A stretch of DNA of 64,000 nt from Spirochaetaceae bacterium. Its GTDB lineage: Bacteria; Spirochaetota; Spirochaetia; Treponematales; Treponemataceae. Below, one piece after another: positions 63,439 to 64,000 of the stretch. A program made the position numbers and the translations under genes. The notes beneath the pieces are model-generated. The model saw nothing but the letters and a program-made list of their open reading frames with translations. It was not told where the DNA came from and did no database searches. Within the stretch, counting starts at the first letter, position 1; every line of letters begins with the position of its first letter. The stretch covers positions 1 to 64,000 of the forward strand of contig JAFZVC010000058.1 in assembly GCA_017618015.1 (NCBI GenBank), given 5' to 3'.

Positions 63439-64000
63439 ATGGCTAAAATCCAGATGAAAAACCCGATTGCCGAGCTTGACGGCGACGAGATGACACGCGT
63501 TCTGTGGGCTGTCATAAAAGAAAAACTGCTTACTCCATACATTGACTTAAAGACAGAGTATTACGACCTTGGTCTTAAAAAGAGAGACGACACCGACGAC
63601 AAGATTACATACGAGGCTGCAGCCGCCATCAAACGGCTTGGCGTAGGCGTAAAATGCGCCACTATCACATCGAACGCGGCACGCGTAAAAGAATACAACC
63701 TTAAGCAGCTTACCCCAAGCCCGAACGGCATTATCAGGGCAGAGCTCGACGGAACAGTTTTCAGAAAGCCGATTATCGTATCGAACGTAAAGCCGGCAGT
63801 TAAAAGCTGGAAAAAGCCATTCATCATGGGACGCCACGCATACGGCGACGTATACAAGAACTGCGAGATGCACGTTGACGGTCCAGGAAAAGCTGAGCTT
63901 GTCTTCACAGGAAAAGACGGAAAAGAAATCCGCAAGACAATTGCAGAGCTTTCAGGTCCTGGAATCCTTCAGGGAATCCACAACCTCGACAAATCCATTG
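63439..64000 (+). CDS. icd: NADP-dependent isocitrate dehydrogenase (5' part only)
   Basis: The first 187 codons; the gene continues beyond the window. The sequence ([50 protein letters not shown] and ITSN-type substrate loop, then [10 protein letters not shown]) matches the eukaryotic-like, dimeric NADP-IDH group rather than E. coli Icd. It converts isocitrate to 2-oxoglutarate and CO2, giving NADPH; in a fermentative spirochaete this probably serves glutamate synthesis. GAGG lies five bases before the ATG. A leader hairpin (GCGCCGT/ACGGGCGC with one bulge, 63390-63420) is possible. Confidence 0.93.
   Translation, partial: MAKIQMKNPIAELDGDEMTRVLWAVIKEKLLTPYIDLKTEYYDLGLKKRDDTDDKITYEAAAAIKRLGVGVKCATITSNAARVKEYNLKQLTPSPNGIIRAELDGTVFRKPIIVSNVKPAVKSWKKPFIMGRHAYGDVYKNCEMHVDGPGKAELVFTGKDGKEIRKTIAELSGPGILQGIHNLDKSI

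Overview
The window looks like chromosome of a host-associated, gut or rumen type Treponema (Spirochaetes). The grounds are gene content and order: a tamB-bamA-skp-mutS cluster, an isolated second-type fliG, many small lipoproteins with spirochaete-like lipoboxes, a BspA-type leucine-rich repeat protein, two cyclic-di-GMP proteins, and sugar genes (GH20 hexosaminidase, cellobiose 2-epimerase-like). The species assignment is inference. I see no rRNA, tRNA, CRISPR array, prophage or insertion sequence, and the coding style is uniform, so this reads as core chromosome rather than an island.

Layout. 1-1.9 kb: end of an LRR gene, then an alaX-like editing protein and a hydrolase. 1.9-8.4 kb (minus): the translation/transcription operon rimP-nusA-infB-rbfA-truB behind one promoter and a terminator-like leader hairpin. 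8.5-9.2 kb: a HAD phosphatase. 9.2-20.1 kb (minus): tamB-bamA-skp-mutS-comF, mostly outer-membrane assembly plus mismatch repair. 20.2-27 kb: tmk, a hypothetical gene, a tocopherol-cyclase-like protein, an M16C peptidase and fliG. 27-33 kb (minus): membrane protein, TPR lipoprotein, yajC, secD, secF, closed by a strong terminator. 33-36.5 kb (plus, divergent): lipoprotein, lytic transglycosylase with LysM, OmpA-family protein. 36.6-39.3 kb: a lipoprotein, a small outer-membrane protein, an MFS transporter. 39.4-44 kb: a copper ATPase with a fused CopZ-like tail, and a GGDEF/EAL protein. 44-49.8 kb: glmS, a 38-residue basic protein gene, a DUF1232 protein, lon. 49.8-56.6 kb (minus): two-component pair, diguanylate cyclase, GH20, epimerase. 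56.7-62.2 kb: three DUF4097 proteins with membrane partners around a CobW metallochaperone. 62.4-64 kb: a LysR regulator and the start of icd.

The most striking signal is regulatory. At several genes without a Shine-Dalgarno sequence a good -10 box ends six bases before the start codon, which predicts leaderless transcripts. Five cases have exactly six bases (starts at 469, 32971, 33035, 38034, 43910), and two have eight or nine (26949, 59463). Two of these promoters (32971 and 33035) are divergent and share one overlapping -35 core. Other points worth following are an internal ribosome site inside copA that would release a 67-residue CopZ, a possible attenuator before rimP, a thymidylate kinase whose P-loop lacks its lysine, a NusA ending in a zinc ribbon, an IF2 with a long Gly/Arg/Phe-rich disordered arm, and two very small genes. 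All functional calls rest on reading motifs by eye; no database search was run.
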